A stretch of 64,000 nucleotides of DNA, from the NCBI GenBank assembly GCA_014650475.1, contig BMVA01000012.1:48910-112909 (forward strand), read 5' to 3'. The notes beneath the pieces are model-generated. The model did no database searches and had not been told where the DNA came from. It saw only the letters and a list, made by a program, of their open reading frames with translations. The translations under genes were made by a program, and so were the position numbers. Positions 1 to 8,547 of this stretch are shown here, piece after piece. How positions within the stretch are numbered: position 1 is the first letter of the stretch; each line of letters opens with the position of its first letter. The DNA comes from Streptomyces albogriseolus (GTDB lineage: Bacteria > Actinomycetota > Actinomycetes > Streptomycetales > Streptomycetaceae).

Positions 1-64
1 GTGCGGCGGGAACGCCACCACCGCCGACATGGCGGCCTGGACTGACCACTTCTCCCTGCGCTGA
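1..64 (+). CDS. C-terminal end of a cut-off gene
   Basis: An open frame enters from the left edge (frame starting at base 2) and stops at TGA 62-64. The last residues read ...MAAWTDHFSLR. Only about 20 codons are inside the window, so no family can be named. The frame is G/C-biased at third positions like its neighbours, and the next gene on the same strand follows closely, which fits a real gene end. It could equally be a short chance frame. Confidence 0.45.
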   Translation, partial: CGGNATTADMAAWTDHFSLR

Positions 65-166
65 ACCCGGCGGTGCGTGAAGGGCGTCGCGCCCGGCGTT
101 GAACGCACCGGGCCCTTCCTCGCGTATGAGGGGGGACGGAAGTCAGCGGTTCGACGAGGGATCACC

Positions 167-1792
167 ATGGGCTGGGCGCACGCCTCCACCGATCGGCCGG
201 TCGCCGGCCGCTACCGGCTGGTCGAGATCACGCACCGCGAGACCAACCGGGTCAGCTGGTACGCCGACGATCTGCGGACGGGCCGGCCGTGCCTGGCCAC
301 CCGCATCGAGCTGCCGGCGGACGCCGCGGAGGGCGTGCGCCACGCCTCCTCCCGGATCCTGCGGGCCACCGAGAACGTGGCCCGGCTCTGCCCGGACCGG
401 ATCGCGGGCGTCATCGACGCGATCGGTGAGGGCGGCTGCCTGTGGACGGTCACCGCCTGGATCGACGGCACCCCGCTGGACGAGGTCCTGCTCCAGCACG
501 GCACGTTCACGCCCGCGCGGGCGGCGCGCGTCGGCCTGGACCTGCTCGACGTGCTGGACGCGGCGCACGCGGAGGCCGTCACCCACGGCGAGCTGAGCCC
601 CGGGCAGCTCCATCTGCGCGAGACCGGCCCGGTGGTCGTCACCGGTTACGGGGTGGCCGGCACGACGTCGGCGCCCCGGCTCACCGCGCCGTCGTACGCG
701 GCGCCGGAACAGGCGCGGAACGAGCAGGTCGGCCCGGCGGCCGACCTGTGGGCGCTGGGCGCGATCCTCTACACGATGCTGGAGGGGCGCCCGCCGTTCC
801 GGGACCGGGGCAGGATCGCGGCCACCCTGCGCGGGGTGGACCGGCTGCCGCTGCGCCCGCCGGTGCGCTGCGGGCCGCTCACCGAGGTCGTCACGGGGCT
901 GCTGCGCAAGGAGCCTCGGGAGCGCCCGGGCCGCCAGGCGGTGCGGGACGTGCTCACCCGGGTGCTGCGCGAGGCCCCCGGCGACGGTGCCGAGCCGGGG
1001 GAGGCGTACGCGCCGGCCGGGCGGGGGCGGATGCGGAAGGGCGTGCTCGTCGGCACGTCCCTCGCGGTGGTCACGGTGACGGCGGCCGTGGTCGCGGCGG
1101 CGACGGGGCTGCCCGGCGGCGACGGCCGGGCCGACGCCGGACCCGCCGCGTCGGTGTCCGCGTCGGCCGGAGGGACCGGTGCGGCGGACACCGCCCCGCG
1201 CGTCCCGCCGTCGTCGGGCGCCGCCCCTCCGTCGTCCGCGGCTCCCTCGCCGTCCCCGTCGTCCTCCCCGTCGTCCTCCGCGTCCCGGACCGCCTCACCG
1301 TCCCCGTCGGATCCCGGCGCCCTGCCCGCGGGCTTCCGCACCTACCGGGCGCCGGAGGGGTTCTCCGTCGCGCTGCCCGAGGGCTGGGAGCGGCAGCGGA
1401 CCTCCCGCGCCACCCGGCTGTCCTACCGCGTCACCTTCGGCGCCGACGACGACCCGCGCACCCTCGCCGTCACCTACAGCGAGCGCGTGGGACCGGACCC
1501 GGTCGCCGTGTGGCGGGACACCGTGGAGCCGGGCCTCGCGCGCGCCGGCGCCTACCAGCGGATCGGCGCCATCGAGCCCACGACGTACCAGGGCCGTGAG
1601 GCCGCCGACATGCAGTGGATCACCACGGGCGACGGCGCCCCGGTGCGCACCTTCGGCCGCGGCTTCCTGCTGGGCGACGGCCGGGGCTTCTCCCTGCGCT
1701 GGACCACCCCGGCCGCCGACTGGGCGAGCGCCGGCAGCCAGGAGGTCCTGCGCACGGTGCTGCGGACCTTCCGGCCCGGTACGGGGGGCTAG
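167..1792 (+). CDS. membrane-anchored protein-kinase-like protein, probable pseudokinase
   Basis: This 541-residue protein has a Ser/Thr-kinase fold at about residues 14-275, one membrane segment at about 288-315, a Ser/Pro/Ala-rich linker, and an extracellular C-terminal domain from about 385 that begins FSVALPEGW. The structural motifs APEQA and DLWALG are kept. The catalytic ones are not: no Gly-rich loop is visible, the VAxK lysine position reads LATRIEL, HRDLKPxN reads HGELSPGQ, and DFG reads TGYG. Catalysis therefore looks lost and a scaffold or sensor role is my inference. I chose ATG 167 because GAGGG sits six bases before it; an in-frame GTG at 77 has no ribosome site. Its TAG stop overlaps the stop of the facing gene. 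Confidence 0.8.
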   Translation: MGWAHASTDRPVAGRYRLVEITHRETNRVSWYADDLRTGRPCLATRIELPADAAEGVRHASSRILRATENVARLCPDRIAGVIDAIGEGGCLWTVTAWIDGTPLDEVLLQHGTFTPARAARVGLDLLDVLDAAHAEAVTHGELSPGQLHLRETGPVVVTGYGVAGTTSAPRLTAPSYAAPEQARNEQVGPAADLWALGAILYTMLEGRPPFRDRGRIAATLRGVDRLPLRPPVRCGPLTEVVTGLLRKEPRERPGRQAVRDVLTRVLREAPGDGAEPGEAYAPAGRGRMRKGVLVGTSLAVVTVTAAVVAAATGLPGGDGRADAGPAASVSASAGGTGAADTAPRVPPSSGAAPPSSAAPSPSPSSSPSSSASRTASPSPSDPGALPAGFRTYRAPEGFSVALPEGWERQRTSRATRLSYRVTFGADDDPRTLAVTYSERVGPDPVAVWRDTVEPGLARAGAYQRIGAIEPTTYQGREAADMQWITTGDGAPVRTFGRGFLLGDGRGFSLRWTTPAADWASAGSQEVLRTVLRTFRPGTGG

Positions 1793-3231
1793 CCCCGCGG
1801 GGCGCGCAGCGCGCGCAGCGGCCAGGGGACCAGCGGTGTGGTGAGCCAGTGCGCGCGGAAGGTGCGGTCGGTGAGGGAGCAGGTGACGCGCAGCCGGTGC
1901 GGGGTCTCCAGGAAGGCGATGTCGGCGGTGAGGGCGTCCGGGCCGTCCCAGCCGCCGGTCACCGCGACCGGCACCCTGCCCTCGGTGACGGTCCAGTCCG
2001 TGCCGGTCCAGCGGGCCGCCAGCCGGTGGCCGTCCTCGTCGAGGGTCAGCGTCCAGCCGCCGTCGTCGTCCGCCGTCAGCTCGGCGGCGGTCAGCTTGGG
2101 CTGCCCGGCGCAGAGCCCGCCCTCCGGGGTGAAGGCCGCCCCGGACCATTCGCCGGTCCCCCCGGCCGGTGCGGGGGCGCCGTCCGTCGCCGGCAGGGCG
2201 AGGTGCTCCAGGCGCTCGCGCAGGGCCGCGTCCTCGGCGTCGCGCCCGGTCAGCGGGGCGTCGCCGAAGGCGGGCAGCAGGTGCCGCCACACCAGTTCGA
2301 GGTAGCGCTGCATCTCCGCGGTGGCCGACGTCGCGGCGATCACCGCGTCGTGCTCGGGCAGCACCAGGCAGTACTGGCCGTAGGCGCCGTCGCCGCGGAA
2401 GCCGTGCCGGCCCCGCCAGAACTGGTAGCCGTAGCCCTGGTCCCAGTCGGAGCGGTCGTCGCCGCCCATGGCCCCGGCGGTGTCGATGTGCGCGCGGGTG
2501 GCGCGCTCCACCCATCCCTCGGGCAGCAGCCGCTCTCCCTGCCAGACGCCGTCGTTCAGGTACAGCAGTCCGAAGCGCGCTATCGCGTCGGTGGTGGTGT
2601 GCAGCCCGGCGAAGCCGATGTCGCGTCCCGCGCGGTCGCGGGACCACAGCGCCTCGCCGATGCCCAGCGGGTCGAACAGCCGCGACCGCAGATACTCCAC
2701 GAGGGTCTGCCCGGTGACCCGCTGCACGATCGCGCCGAGGGTGTACGTACAGGGCTGGTTGTAGGTGAACAGGGTGCCCGGGTCGTGCTGCGGCGGCTGG
2801 AGCAGGAAGCCGCGCACGGGTTCGGCCGGGTCGGCGCCGAACGCCTCGTCGACGGTCTCGTGGTCGTGTCCGCTGGCCATGGACGCCACGTGGCGCACCA
2901 GCATCGACCGGCTGCGCGGCTCGGTGATGTCCGCGTCGATCTCCGGGAAGTACGACAGCACGGGGGCGTCGAAGTCGATCAGCCCTTCCGCCTCGGCGAG
3001 CCCTGCGGCGGTCGAGGTGAAGCTCTTGCTGAGCGAGTACAGCAGATGGGGGCGCGCGGCGGTGTAGGGCGCCCACGACCCCGAGGCCACGACGCGGCCG
3101 TGGCGCACGATCGTCAGTCCGTGCGGCTCGATGTCCGGGTCGGCCTCGAGTGCGTCGAGGAAGGCGTGGACGCCGGACGCGTCGACGCCCTGGGTCGCGG
3201 GGTCTGCGGTCGGAAGGGCTCGCTGGGTCAT
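1789..3231 (-). CDS. serine hydrolase, beta-lactamase/class C family
   Basis: This 480-residue protein has the beta-lactamase/D-aminopeptidase fold. The SxxK nucleophile motif is SLSK in LYSLSKSF, and FTYNQP supplies the Tyr of the YxN motif. A C-terminal region beyond the catalytic domain resembles the small beta-sandwich found in esterase-type members. No signal peptide is visible, so it is probably cytoplasmic. The substrate is unknown: family members act on esters, D-amino peptides or beta-lactams. The frame stays open upstream through the next gene, but ATG 3231 is the start that fits the family. It is divergent from the F420-type oxidoreductase across 72 bases. Confidence 0.85.
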   Translation of the reverse strand: MTQRALPTADPATQGVDASGVHAFLDALEADPDIEPHGLTIVRHGRVVASGSWAPYTAARPHLLYSLSKSFTSTAAGLAEAEGLIDFDAPVLSYFPEIDADITEPRSRSMLVRHVASMASGHDHETVDEAFGADPAEPVRGFLLQPPQHDPGTLFTYNQPCTYTLGAIVQRVTGQTLVEYLRSRLFDPLGIGEALWSRDRAGRDIGFAGLHTTTDAIARFGLLYLNDGVWQGERLLPEGWVERATRAHIDTAGAMGGDDRSDWDQGYGYQFWRGRHGFRGDGAYGQYCLVLPEHDAVIAATSATAEMQRYLELVWRHLLPAFGDAPLTGRDAEDAALRERLEHLALPATDGAPAPAGGTGEWSGAAFTPEGGLCAGQPKLTAAELTADDDGGWTLTLDEDGHRLAARWTGTDWTVTEGRVPVAVTGGWDGPDALTADIAFLETPHRLRVTCSLTDRTFRAHWLTTPLVPWPLRALRAPRG

Positions 3232-3303
3232 GGGGGCATCCTGCCCGGGGCACGGGCGGGTGATCCACCGTTTTCGCCGGTCGCCGCGGGGGACCCGGAC
3301 GCC

Positions 3304-4275
3304 ATGGTGCGAATCGGGTACACGATGATGACCGAGCAGGCCGGGCCGCGTGAGCTGGTGGAGCACGTGGTGCGCGCCGAGGAGGCGGGCTTCGACTTCT
3401 CGGTGACCTCGGACCACTACTTCCCGTGGCTGTCCGAGCAGGGTCACTCGCCGTACGCGTGGAGCGTGCTGGGCGCGGCCGCGCAGGCCACCTCGCGGAT
3501 CCCGCTGATGACGTACGTGACATGCCCGACGATGCGCTACCACCCGGCGGTGGTGGCGCAGAAGGCGGCGACGATGCAGCTGCTGTCGGGCGGCCGGTTC
3601 CGGCTGGGCCTGGGGTCCGGCGAGAACCTCAACGAGCACGTGGTGGGCGGCGGCTGGCCGCCGGTGGACGTGCGCCACCGGATGCTCGAGGAGGCGGTGG
3701 AGATCATCCGCGCGCTGTTCGAGGGCGGTCATGTCAACCACCGGGGCGAGCACTTCGACGTGGAGTCGGCGCGGCTGTGGGACCTGCCGGACCAGCCGCC
3801 GCCCCTCGGGATCGCGGTGTCGGGGAAGCGGTCGTGCGCCCTCGCGGGGCGGCTGGCCGACCTGGTGATCGCCACCGAGCCGAAGCCGGAGCTGCTGGAG
3901 GCGTTCGACCGGCACGGCGGCGAGGGCAAGCCGCGGGTGGGCCAGCTTCCGGTGTGCCACGACCCGGACCGGGACGCGGCGGTGGAGCGCGCGCACGCCC
4001 AGTTCCGCTGGTTCGGCAACGGCTGGAAGGTGAACTCCGAGCTGCCGCACCCCGATGCCTTCGCGTCGGCGACGCAGTTCGTGCGCCCCGACGACGTCGC
4101 CGCGTCCATTCCCTGCGGCAGCGACCCGGACGACTTCGTCGAGGCGGTGCGCCCGTACGCCGAGGCCGGGTTCACGGAGGTCGCCCTGGTGCAGATCGGC
4201 GGGGAGTCGCAGCCGGCCTTTCTGGACTGGTCGGCGAGGACCCTGCTGCCGGCGCTCCGGAAGGCCTTCGGCTGA
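3304..4275 (+). CDS. LLM-class F420-dependent oxidoreductase
   Basis: This 323-residue protein has a luciferase-like (alpha/beta)8 barrel. It begins MVRIGYTMMTEQAG and carries the typical SVTSDHYFPW, GRFRLGLGSGE and FEGGHVNHRG signatures. It resembles the F420-dependent glucose-6-phosphate-dehydrogenase-like subgroup, which uses reduced or oxidised coenzyme F420 rather than FMN. Its substrate cannot be read from sequence. The start is ATG 3304; GTG 3307 directly after is possible. It lies alone on its strand, divergent from the serine hydrolase. Confidence 0.85.
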   Translation: MVRIGYTMMTEQAGPRELVEHVVRAEEAGFDFSVTSDHYFPWLSEQGHSPYAWSVLGAAAQATSRIPLMTYVTCPTMRYHPAVVAQKAATMQLLSGGRFRLGLGSGENLNEHVVGGGWPPVDVRHRMLEEAVEIIRALFEGGHVNHRGEHFDVESARLWDLPDQPPPLGIAVSGKRSCALAGRLADLVIATEPKPELLEAFDRHGGEGKPRVGQLPVCHDPDRDAAVERAHAQFRWFGNGWKVNSELPHPDAFASATQFVRPDDVAASIPCGSDPDDFVEAVRPYAEAGFTEVALVQIGGESQPAFLDWSARTLLPALRKAFG

Positions 4276-4317
4276 GGGTCTGTGCGTGAGGTGTGACGGA
4301 TTCACCCGGAGAGCTGA

Positions 4318-4341
4318 GCATCTCGCGGGGATCCGGGGTAC
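4318..4341 (+). promoter_or_regulatory. candidate SigB-class promoter for ssgC
   Basis: GCAT (4318-4321), 14 bases, then GGGTAC (4336-4341), which fits the loose Streptomyces SigB-group pattern GNNT-N14-16-GGGTAC. It ends 37 bases before the ssgC start. The pattern is permissive, so a chance match is possible. Confidence 0.35.
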
Positions 4342-4378
4342 TAGAGGGCTCTACGTCGGTACGTCCCGGAGGCACCTC

Positions 4379-4804
4379 GTGAACTCGTTCGTGCACAAGA
4401 CCCTGGTGGTGGAGCTCCAGGCGGGCGACACGGAGCGCTTCCCCGTGCTCGCCCACCTGAGCTACGACCCGTCGGACCCGTTCGCCGTCACGGTCGTGTT
4501 CACCCTCGACGGCCGGGTGCTGGCGCGCTGGCAGCTGGACCGGGAGATGGTCACCGACGGTCTGACCCGCCCGGTCGGCATCGGCGACGTGCGGCTGCGC
4601 CCGCAGGCCCGCGGTGTGGGGCGGGAGCTGCGCATGGAGTTCCTGGGCGAGGCGCGCGCCGACGGCGGCCGGCACCACGCGGTGGTGTTCGCCTGGGCGG
4701 AGGCCGTCGGGGGGTTCCTGACCGAGACCCACCGGGTCGTGCCGCCCGGGTGCGAGGAGGTCCGGGTGGACGACTTCCTCGCGGACGTCTTCGCGGGGAG
4801 CTGA
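4379..4804 (+). CDS. ssgC: SsgA-like sporulation/cell-division protein (SsgC-like)
   Basis: This 141-residue protein belongs to the SsgA-like (SALP) family, which is restricted to sporulating actinomycetes. Members steer septum placement and peptidoglycan work in aerial hyphae. Family features visible include the SYDPSDPFAVTVVF core, the RWQLDREMV segment and the GEARADGGRHHAVVF C-terminal half. GTG 4379 follows GGAGG with a six-base gap, which fixes the start. I call it SsgC rather than another paralogue mainly from gene order next to clpP3/clpP4/popR (recalled synteny), so the exact paralogue is less certain than the family. Confidence 0.85.
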   Translation: MNSFVHKTLVVELQAGDTERFPVLAHLSYDPSDPFAVTVVFTLDGRVLARWQLDREMVTDGLTRPVGIGDVRLRPQARGVGRELRMEFLGEARADGGRHHAVVFAWAEAVGGFLTETHRVVPPGCEEVRVDDFLADVFAGS

Positions 4805-4842
4805 GCCGAGCCGGGGCGAGCTCCCCGCGCTCCTTCAGGAGT

Positions 4843-5340
4843 TCAGCGCGTGGTGTGGCGGTAGCGGGCCCACATCGGCAGCCCGAGCCAGCACAGCAGG
4901 TACCAGCACACCACCCCGGCCACCAGGTACGGCACGTAGTCGTCGTGGGTGGCCACCCGCAGGATGAGCAGCAGCGAGGAGCTGGTGGTGACCAGCAGCA
5001 GCGCGAGTCCCAGCAGGGTGAGCCGTGAAGCCCACCGCACCGCCTGCGGTTTGATGCGCCGTCCGCTGACGAGCCGGTGCAGCGACACCGGTCCGATGAG
5101 CGCCCCGGTCGCGCAGGCGCCGAGCACCACCGTGACGATGTAGATGGTCTTGTCGGCGTCGGACAGGTCCGCGTAGGTCGGGGTGAACACGACCGTCAGC
5201 AGGAAGCCGAACAGGATCTGCACGCCCATCTGGGCCACGCGGACCTCCTGGATGAGCTCGGTCCACATCCGGTCCGCTCTCTCCTCCTCGGTCTCGTTCC
5301 GCCCTCGGCGCCTGCTCCCGCCCTGCTCCGTGTCCGGCAC
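4843..5340 (-). CDS. DUF6328-type small membrane protein
   Basis: This 165-residue protein has a charged N-terminus (RRRGRNETEEERAD) followed by four hydrophobic segments, roughly 35-55, 70-90, 105-125 and 135-155. The arrangement matches actinobacterial DUF6328 proteins, whose function is unknown. The GTG start at 5340 is preceded by a perfect AGGAGG four bases away. It is divergent from the 5472 gene, which sits across a 131-base gap. Confidence 0.75.
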   Translation of the reverse strand: MPDTEQGGSRRRGRNETEEERADRMWTELIQEVRVAQMGVQILFGFLLTVVFTPTYADLSDADKTIYIVTVVLGACATGALIGPVSLHRLVSGRRIKPQAVRWASRLTLLGLALLLVTTSSSLLLILRVATHDDYVPYLVAGVVCWYLLCWLGLPMWARYRHTTR

Positions 5341-5406
5341 GGTGCCTCCTTCGATCGGGTCTCCCCCCTTCGGTTTCCCCGAAAAGGGAGCCTCCTCCCA
5401 CCACCG

Positions 5407-5431
5407 GTTTGGCGGCGCGGGGCACGGTTAC
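5407..5431 (+). promoter_or_regulatory. possible SigB-class promoter upstream of the 5472 gene
   Basis: GTTT (5407-5410), 15 bases, then GGTTAC (5426-5431), one mismatch from the SigB-group -10 GGGTAC, 40 bases before the start at 5472. A 10-base palindrome GACATATGTC (5468-5477) spans the start codon itself. Both are weak evidence alone. Confidence 0.22.
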
Positions 5432-5471
5432 ACGGTCGGCGACACGACCAGGCCGGACGAAAGTGGGACAT

Positions 5472-5813
5472 ATGTCGGACACCCAGCTCACCGTGACACT
5501 CAGCGGCGGGGACGCCGACGACGCCCGGGCGGTCGTCGGGGCGCTGGAGGGCACGTTCGGACCGCCGCAGGAGCGGCCCTCGGACACGGACGCGACCGTC
5601 CGCATGGCGACGTTCGGCGGCGAGGGCCGGGGCACGGGCGCGGGGCGGGCGGACACGCGGCCCCTGTCGGAGCCGGTGACCGTCACCGTGCAGGGCACCC
5701 CGGAGGCGGTGCGCCGGGCGAGCGACGCGCTGGCGCGGTTCTTCACGGCCCGCAACGAGGGCGCCGCCGCCGGCGACCAGGAGCAGGAGCGGCAGCTTCT
5801 GCTGGAGTCCTGA
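5472..5813 (+). CDS. small hypothetical protein
   Basis: This 113-residue, mostly hydrophilic protein has no recognised domain. It begins MSDTQLTVTLSGGDADDARAV. A beta-strand-rich N-terminal half and a helical stretch near residues 75-95 (EAVRRASDALARFF) suggest a small alpha/beta fold. There are no Cys residues, signal peptide or membrane segment. The translational start is ATG 5472; the ribosome site is weak (AAGTGGGA). Its possible SigB-type promoter and the neighbouring DUF6328 gene hint at a stress-related role, but this is only context. Confidence 0.6.
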   Translation: MSDTQLTVTLSGGDADDARAVVGALEGTFGPPQERPSDTDATVRMATFGGEGRGTGAGRADTRPLSEPVTVTVQGTPEAVRRASDALARFFTARNEGAAAGDQEQERQLLLES

Positions 5814-5823
5814 CGCACCCTCG

Positions 5824-6807
5824 CTACCAGCGGCTCTCCACCTGCTCGCGGATCCGCCGGTCGTACAGGCCGGCGATCGCGGTGAGGGTGGCGTCGGACA
5901 GCTCCGGCAGCCGGGCGGCGGCCGCGTTGGCGCGGGCCTGCTCGGGCGAGCGGGCGCCCGGGATGACGGTGGTGACGCCGGGCTGCCGGACGATCCAGCG
6001 CAGCGCGAGCTGGGCCGGGGTGTATCCCTCGGGGGCCAGCGCGGCGAACTCGGCGGCGGCCTCCACGCCGGTCGCCCAGTCCACGCCGGAGAAGGTCTCG
6101 CCCTGGTCGAAGGCCTCGCCGTGCCGGTTGAAGGTGCGGTGGTCGTTCTCCGGGAAGACGGTGTCCTTGGTGTACTTGCCGGACAGCAGGCCGGAGGCGA
6201 GCGGGACGCGGGCGATGACGCCGACGCCGGCCTCGCGCGCGGCGGGGAGCACCTCGCGCAGCGGCTTCATGCGGAACGGGTTGAGGATGATCTGCACGCT
6301 GGCCACGTTCGGCCGGGCGATGGCGGTCAGCGCCTCGGCGCAGGTCTCCACGCTCACGCCGTAGGCGGCGACGCGCTCCTCCTCGACCAGGGTGTCGAGG
6401 GCGTCGAAGACCTCGTCGGTGGAGTAGACGGGGGTGGGCGGGCAGTGCAGCTGCACCAGGTCGATGCGGTCGACGCCCAGGTTGCGCCGGGAACGGTCGT
6501 TCCAGGCGCGGAAGTTGTCCAGGACGTAGTTCTCGGGGATCTGGTCGACGCGGCGGCCCATCTTGGTGGCCACCAGCACGTGCAGGTCGGGCCGTCCGCT
6601 GAGGAACGAGGCGATGGTCTGCTCGCTGCGCCCGTCGCCGTACACGTCGGCGGTGTCGAAGAAGGTGACGCCCGACTCGGCGGCGGCCTCCAGCACCGCG
6701 AGGGCTTCCTTGTCGTCGACGTCGCCCCAGTCGGCGCCGAGCTGCCATGTGCCGAGGCCGATCACGGAGGCGTGCTGACCCGACCTGTCGAAAGTGCGCT
6801 CTTCCAT
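5824..6807 (-). CDS. aldo/keto reductase
   Basis: This 327-residue NADPH-dependent (alpha/beta)8-barrel oxidoreductase contains FFDTADVYGDGRSE (catalytic Asp and Tyr), the active-site Lys in LVATKMGRR and the conserved His in VQLHCPP. The C-terminal cofactor-binding part reads VIPGARSPEQARANAAA. The substrate is unknown. ATG 6807 begins MEERTFDR, a normal start for the family. A second reductase of the same superfamily lies at 15799-16791 but is a different subfamily. Confidence 0.88.
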   Translation of the reverse strand: MEERTFDRSGQHASVIGLGTWQLGADWGDVDDKEALAVLEAAAESGVTFFDTADVYGDGRSEQTIASFLSGRPDLHVLVATKMGRRVDQIPENYVLDNFRAWNDRSRRNLGVDRIDLVQLHCPPTPVYSTDEVFDALDTLVEEERVAAYGVSVETCAEALTAIARPNVASVQIILNPFRMKPLREVLPAAREAGVGVIARVPLASGLLSGKYTKDTVFPENDHRTFNRHGEAFDQGETFSGVDWATGVEAAAEFAALAPEGYTPAQLALRWIVRQPGVTTVIPGARSPEQARANAAAARLPELSDATLTAIAGLYDRRIREQVESRW

Positions 6808-6869
6808 GCCGGTCAGTCTGTCATCCGTCCCGGCCCGGCGACCGGCGGCTCCCCCGCCGGGGCGGCGGC

Positions 6870-7565
6870 TCAGGCGCCGACGGCCGTCCGGCACTCGGGG
6901 TGGCCCCAGCCCTTGTCGTTCTTGGCGATGGGCTCGCCGGCCGCGTACGTCCGTCCGCACGGGCAGCGGCCGGGGAACTTCGCCTTGATGGTGCGGGAGG
7001 AACCCCCGGACCTGCGGGCCGGCTTGGCGCCGCCCGAGGCGCGGCGGGCGGAACCGCCGGAGGACGGGCGCGGGACGGACGGCGGCGGCTCGGGCGAGCC
7101 CTGTGCGCTGCCCGCGTCCTGCTGGGCGGAGGCCGCCTGGCCGGCGGCGCGGTCGGCGAAGTCGTTGAGCCGGTCGCCGTCGACCTGGTGGGCGGGCACG
7201 TAGCGGAACTCGACGGAGCGGTCCTGGAGCAGGCCGTCGATGCGGACGACGAGTTCCTGGTTGGCGACGGGCTTCCCGGCGGCGGTGCGCCAGCCGTTGC
7301 GCTTCCAGCCGGGCAGCCAGGTGGTGACGGCCTTCATGGCGTACTGCGAGTCCATCCGCACCTCGAGCGGCACGCCGGGGTCGGTGGCCGCGAGCAGCCG
7401 CTCCAGGGCGGTGAGTTCGGCGACGTTGTTGGTGGCGGTGCCGAGGGCGCCGGCTTCCCAGCGGTCCGGGGTCCCGGAGCCGTCCGCGATGACCCAGGCC
7501 CAGCCGGCCGGCCCGGGGTTTCCCTTCGAGGCCCCGTCGCACGCGGCCACCACACGTTCACCCAT
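6870..7565 (-). CDS. rnhA: ribonuclease HI with C-terminal Cys/His motif
   Basis: This 231-residue protein has an RNase H fold at about residues 3-145 that degrades RNA in RNA:DNA hybrids. The catalytic set is intact: D10 (ACDG), E50 (NNVAELTAL), D72 (RMDSQYA), D138 (NDFADR) and supporting H126. A basic, Ser/Gly-rich linker (about 150-195) joins a short tail with CPCG...HPEC spacing that could bind zinc. I start at Met 7565 (MGERVVAACDG); an in-frame ATG at 7577 would add four residues and neither has a strong ribosome site. Confidence 0.88.
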   Translation of the reverse strand: MGERVVAACDGASKGNPGPAGWAWVIADGSGTPDRWEAGALGTATNNVAELTALERLLAATDPGVPLEVRMDSQYAMKAVTTWLPGWKRNGWRTAAGKPVANQELVVRIDGLLQDRSVEFRYVPAHQVDGDRLNDFADRAAGQAASAQQDAGSAQGSPEPPPSVPRPSSGGSARRASGGAKPARRSGGSSRTIKAKFPGRCPCGRTYAAGEPIAKNDKGWGHPECRTAVGA

Positions 7566-7607
7566 GCGCCCGATCATGCCATGACCGGGCGGGTGTCCCG
7601 GTTCCGC

Positions 7608-8402
7608 TCAGTCGACGGTGCTCGTGCCCGGCATCTCCCCCGTGGTCCTGGTGAGGTCGATGACCGAGAAGTGGGCGCCCTGCGGGTCGCTGATCGCCGC
7701 GAACCGGCCGAACGGCGAGTCCGTCGGCCCGAACCGCAGCACCCCGCCGCGGTCGGTCGCCCGGGCCACCGCCGCGTCGCAGTCGTCCACCCCGAAGTAC
7801 ACGTTGATGTACGGCGGCACCTCGGGCGGGAAGTCGTCGGTCATCCGCATCCGGCCGAGGACGCTGCGCTCCCCCAGGTCGTAGAGGCGGAAGTCCGTCT
7901 CGCCCTCGAGCTGCTTCGAGCGGTAGGAGAAGACGGCGGGGAAGAACGCGTCGGACTTCTCCGCCTCGCGGGTGAAGACCTCCGCCCAGCAGTACGCGCC
8001 CGGCGTCCCCGTCGTCCGGAACCCCTCGTGGGTGCCGGCCTGCCACACCCCGAAGACGGCTCCGCCGGGGTCGCGGGCGAGACACATGGTGCCGTAGTCG
8101 GCCACCTGCACGGGCTCCATCAGCAGTTCGCCGCCGTGCTCGCGGATGCGGGCGGCGGTGGCGGAGGCGTCCCGGGCGGCGAGGTAGAGGCACCACTGGG
8201 AGGCGCCCTTCTGGCCGGGCATCGGCGGGACGACGGCGGCCACCGCCTTGCCGTCGGCGTACGCCTGCGTGTAGCCGCCCTGCTCGGACGACGTCTCGCC
8301 GAAGGTCCAGCCGAGGACGTGACCGTAGAAGTCCTTGGCCGCGTCGAGATCGTCGAACATGGCGTCGGCCCAGCAGGGGGTTCCTTCCGGTGGTGCGGCC
8401 AT
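7608..8402 (-). CDS. two-domain VOC/glyoxalase-fold protein
   Basis: This 264-residue protein is made of two vicinal-oxygen-chelate half-domains. The first (about 8-120) contains DLDAAKDFYGHVLGW; the second (about 135-255) contains PGAYCWAEVF and SPFGRFAAISDPQG. Such proteins bind a metal and act as dioxygenases, isomerases or resistance proteins; the substrate here is unknown. ATG 8402 has GGAGGG upstream. It lies just upstream of rnhA on the same strand and the two could be co-transcribed. Confidence 0.78.
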   Translation of the reverse strand: MAAPPEGTPCWADAMFDDLDAAKDFYGHVLGWTFGETSSEQGGYTQAYADGKAVAAVVPPMPGQKGASQWCLYLAARDASATAARIREHGGELLMEPVQVADYGTMCLARDPGGAVFGVWQAGTHEGFRTTGTPGAYCWAEVFTREAEKSDAFFPAVFSYRSKQLEGETDFRLYDLGERSVLGRMRMTDDFPPEVPPYINVYFGVDDCDAAVARATDRGGVLRFGPTDSPFGRFAAISDPQGAHFSVIDLTRTTGEMPGTSTVD

Positions 8403-8547
8403 GGCTGCGGCCCTCCGCGTCACGGGTGGTCTGTCGTCTCCTCACGCTAGCCACGGCCGGGCGGACCCGCGCGCCGGACGTCTTCCGCCGGGGCGCGGTC
8501 TGTGCTTGCCTGGTGAGCCGTTTCGCCGGCCGGGCGGGGGACGCCGA

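Noticed and set aside
1615-3303. Long plus-strand extension in frame with the F420 oxidoreductase
   Set aside because: It reads through the minus-strand serine hydrolase with Arg/Gly-rich nonsense; the real family N-terminus begins at 3304.
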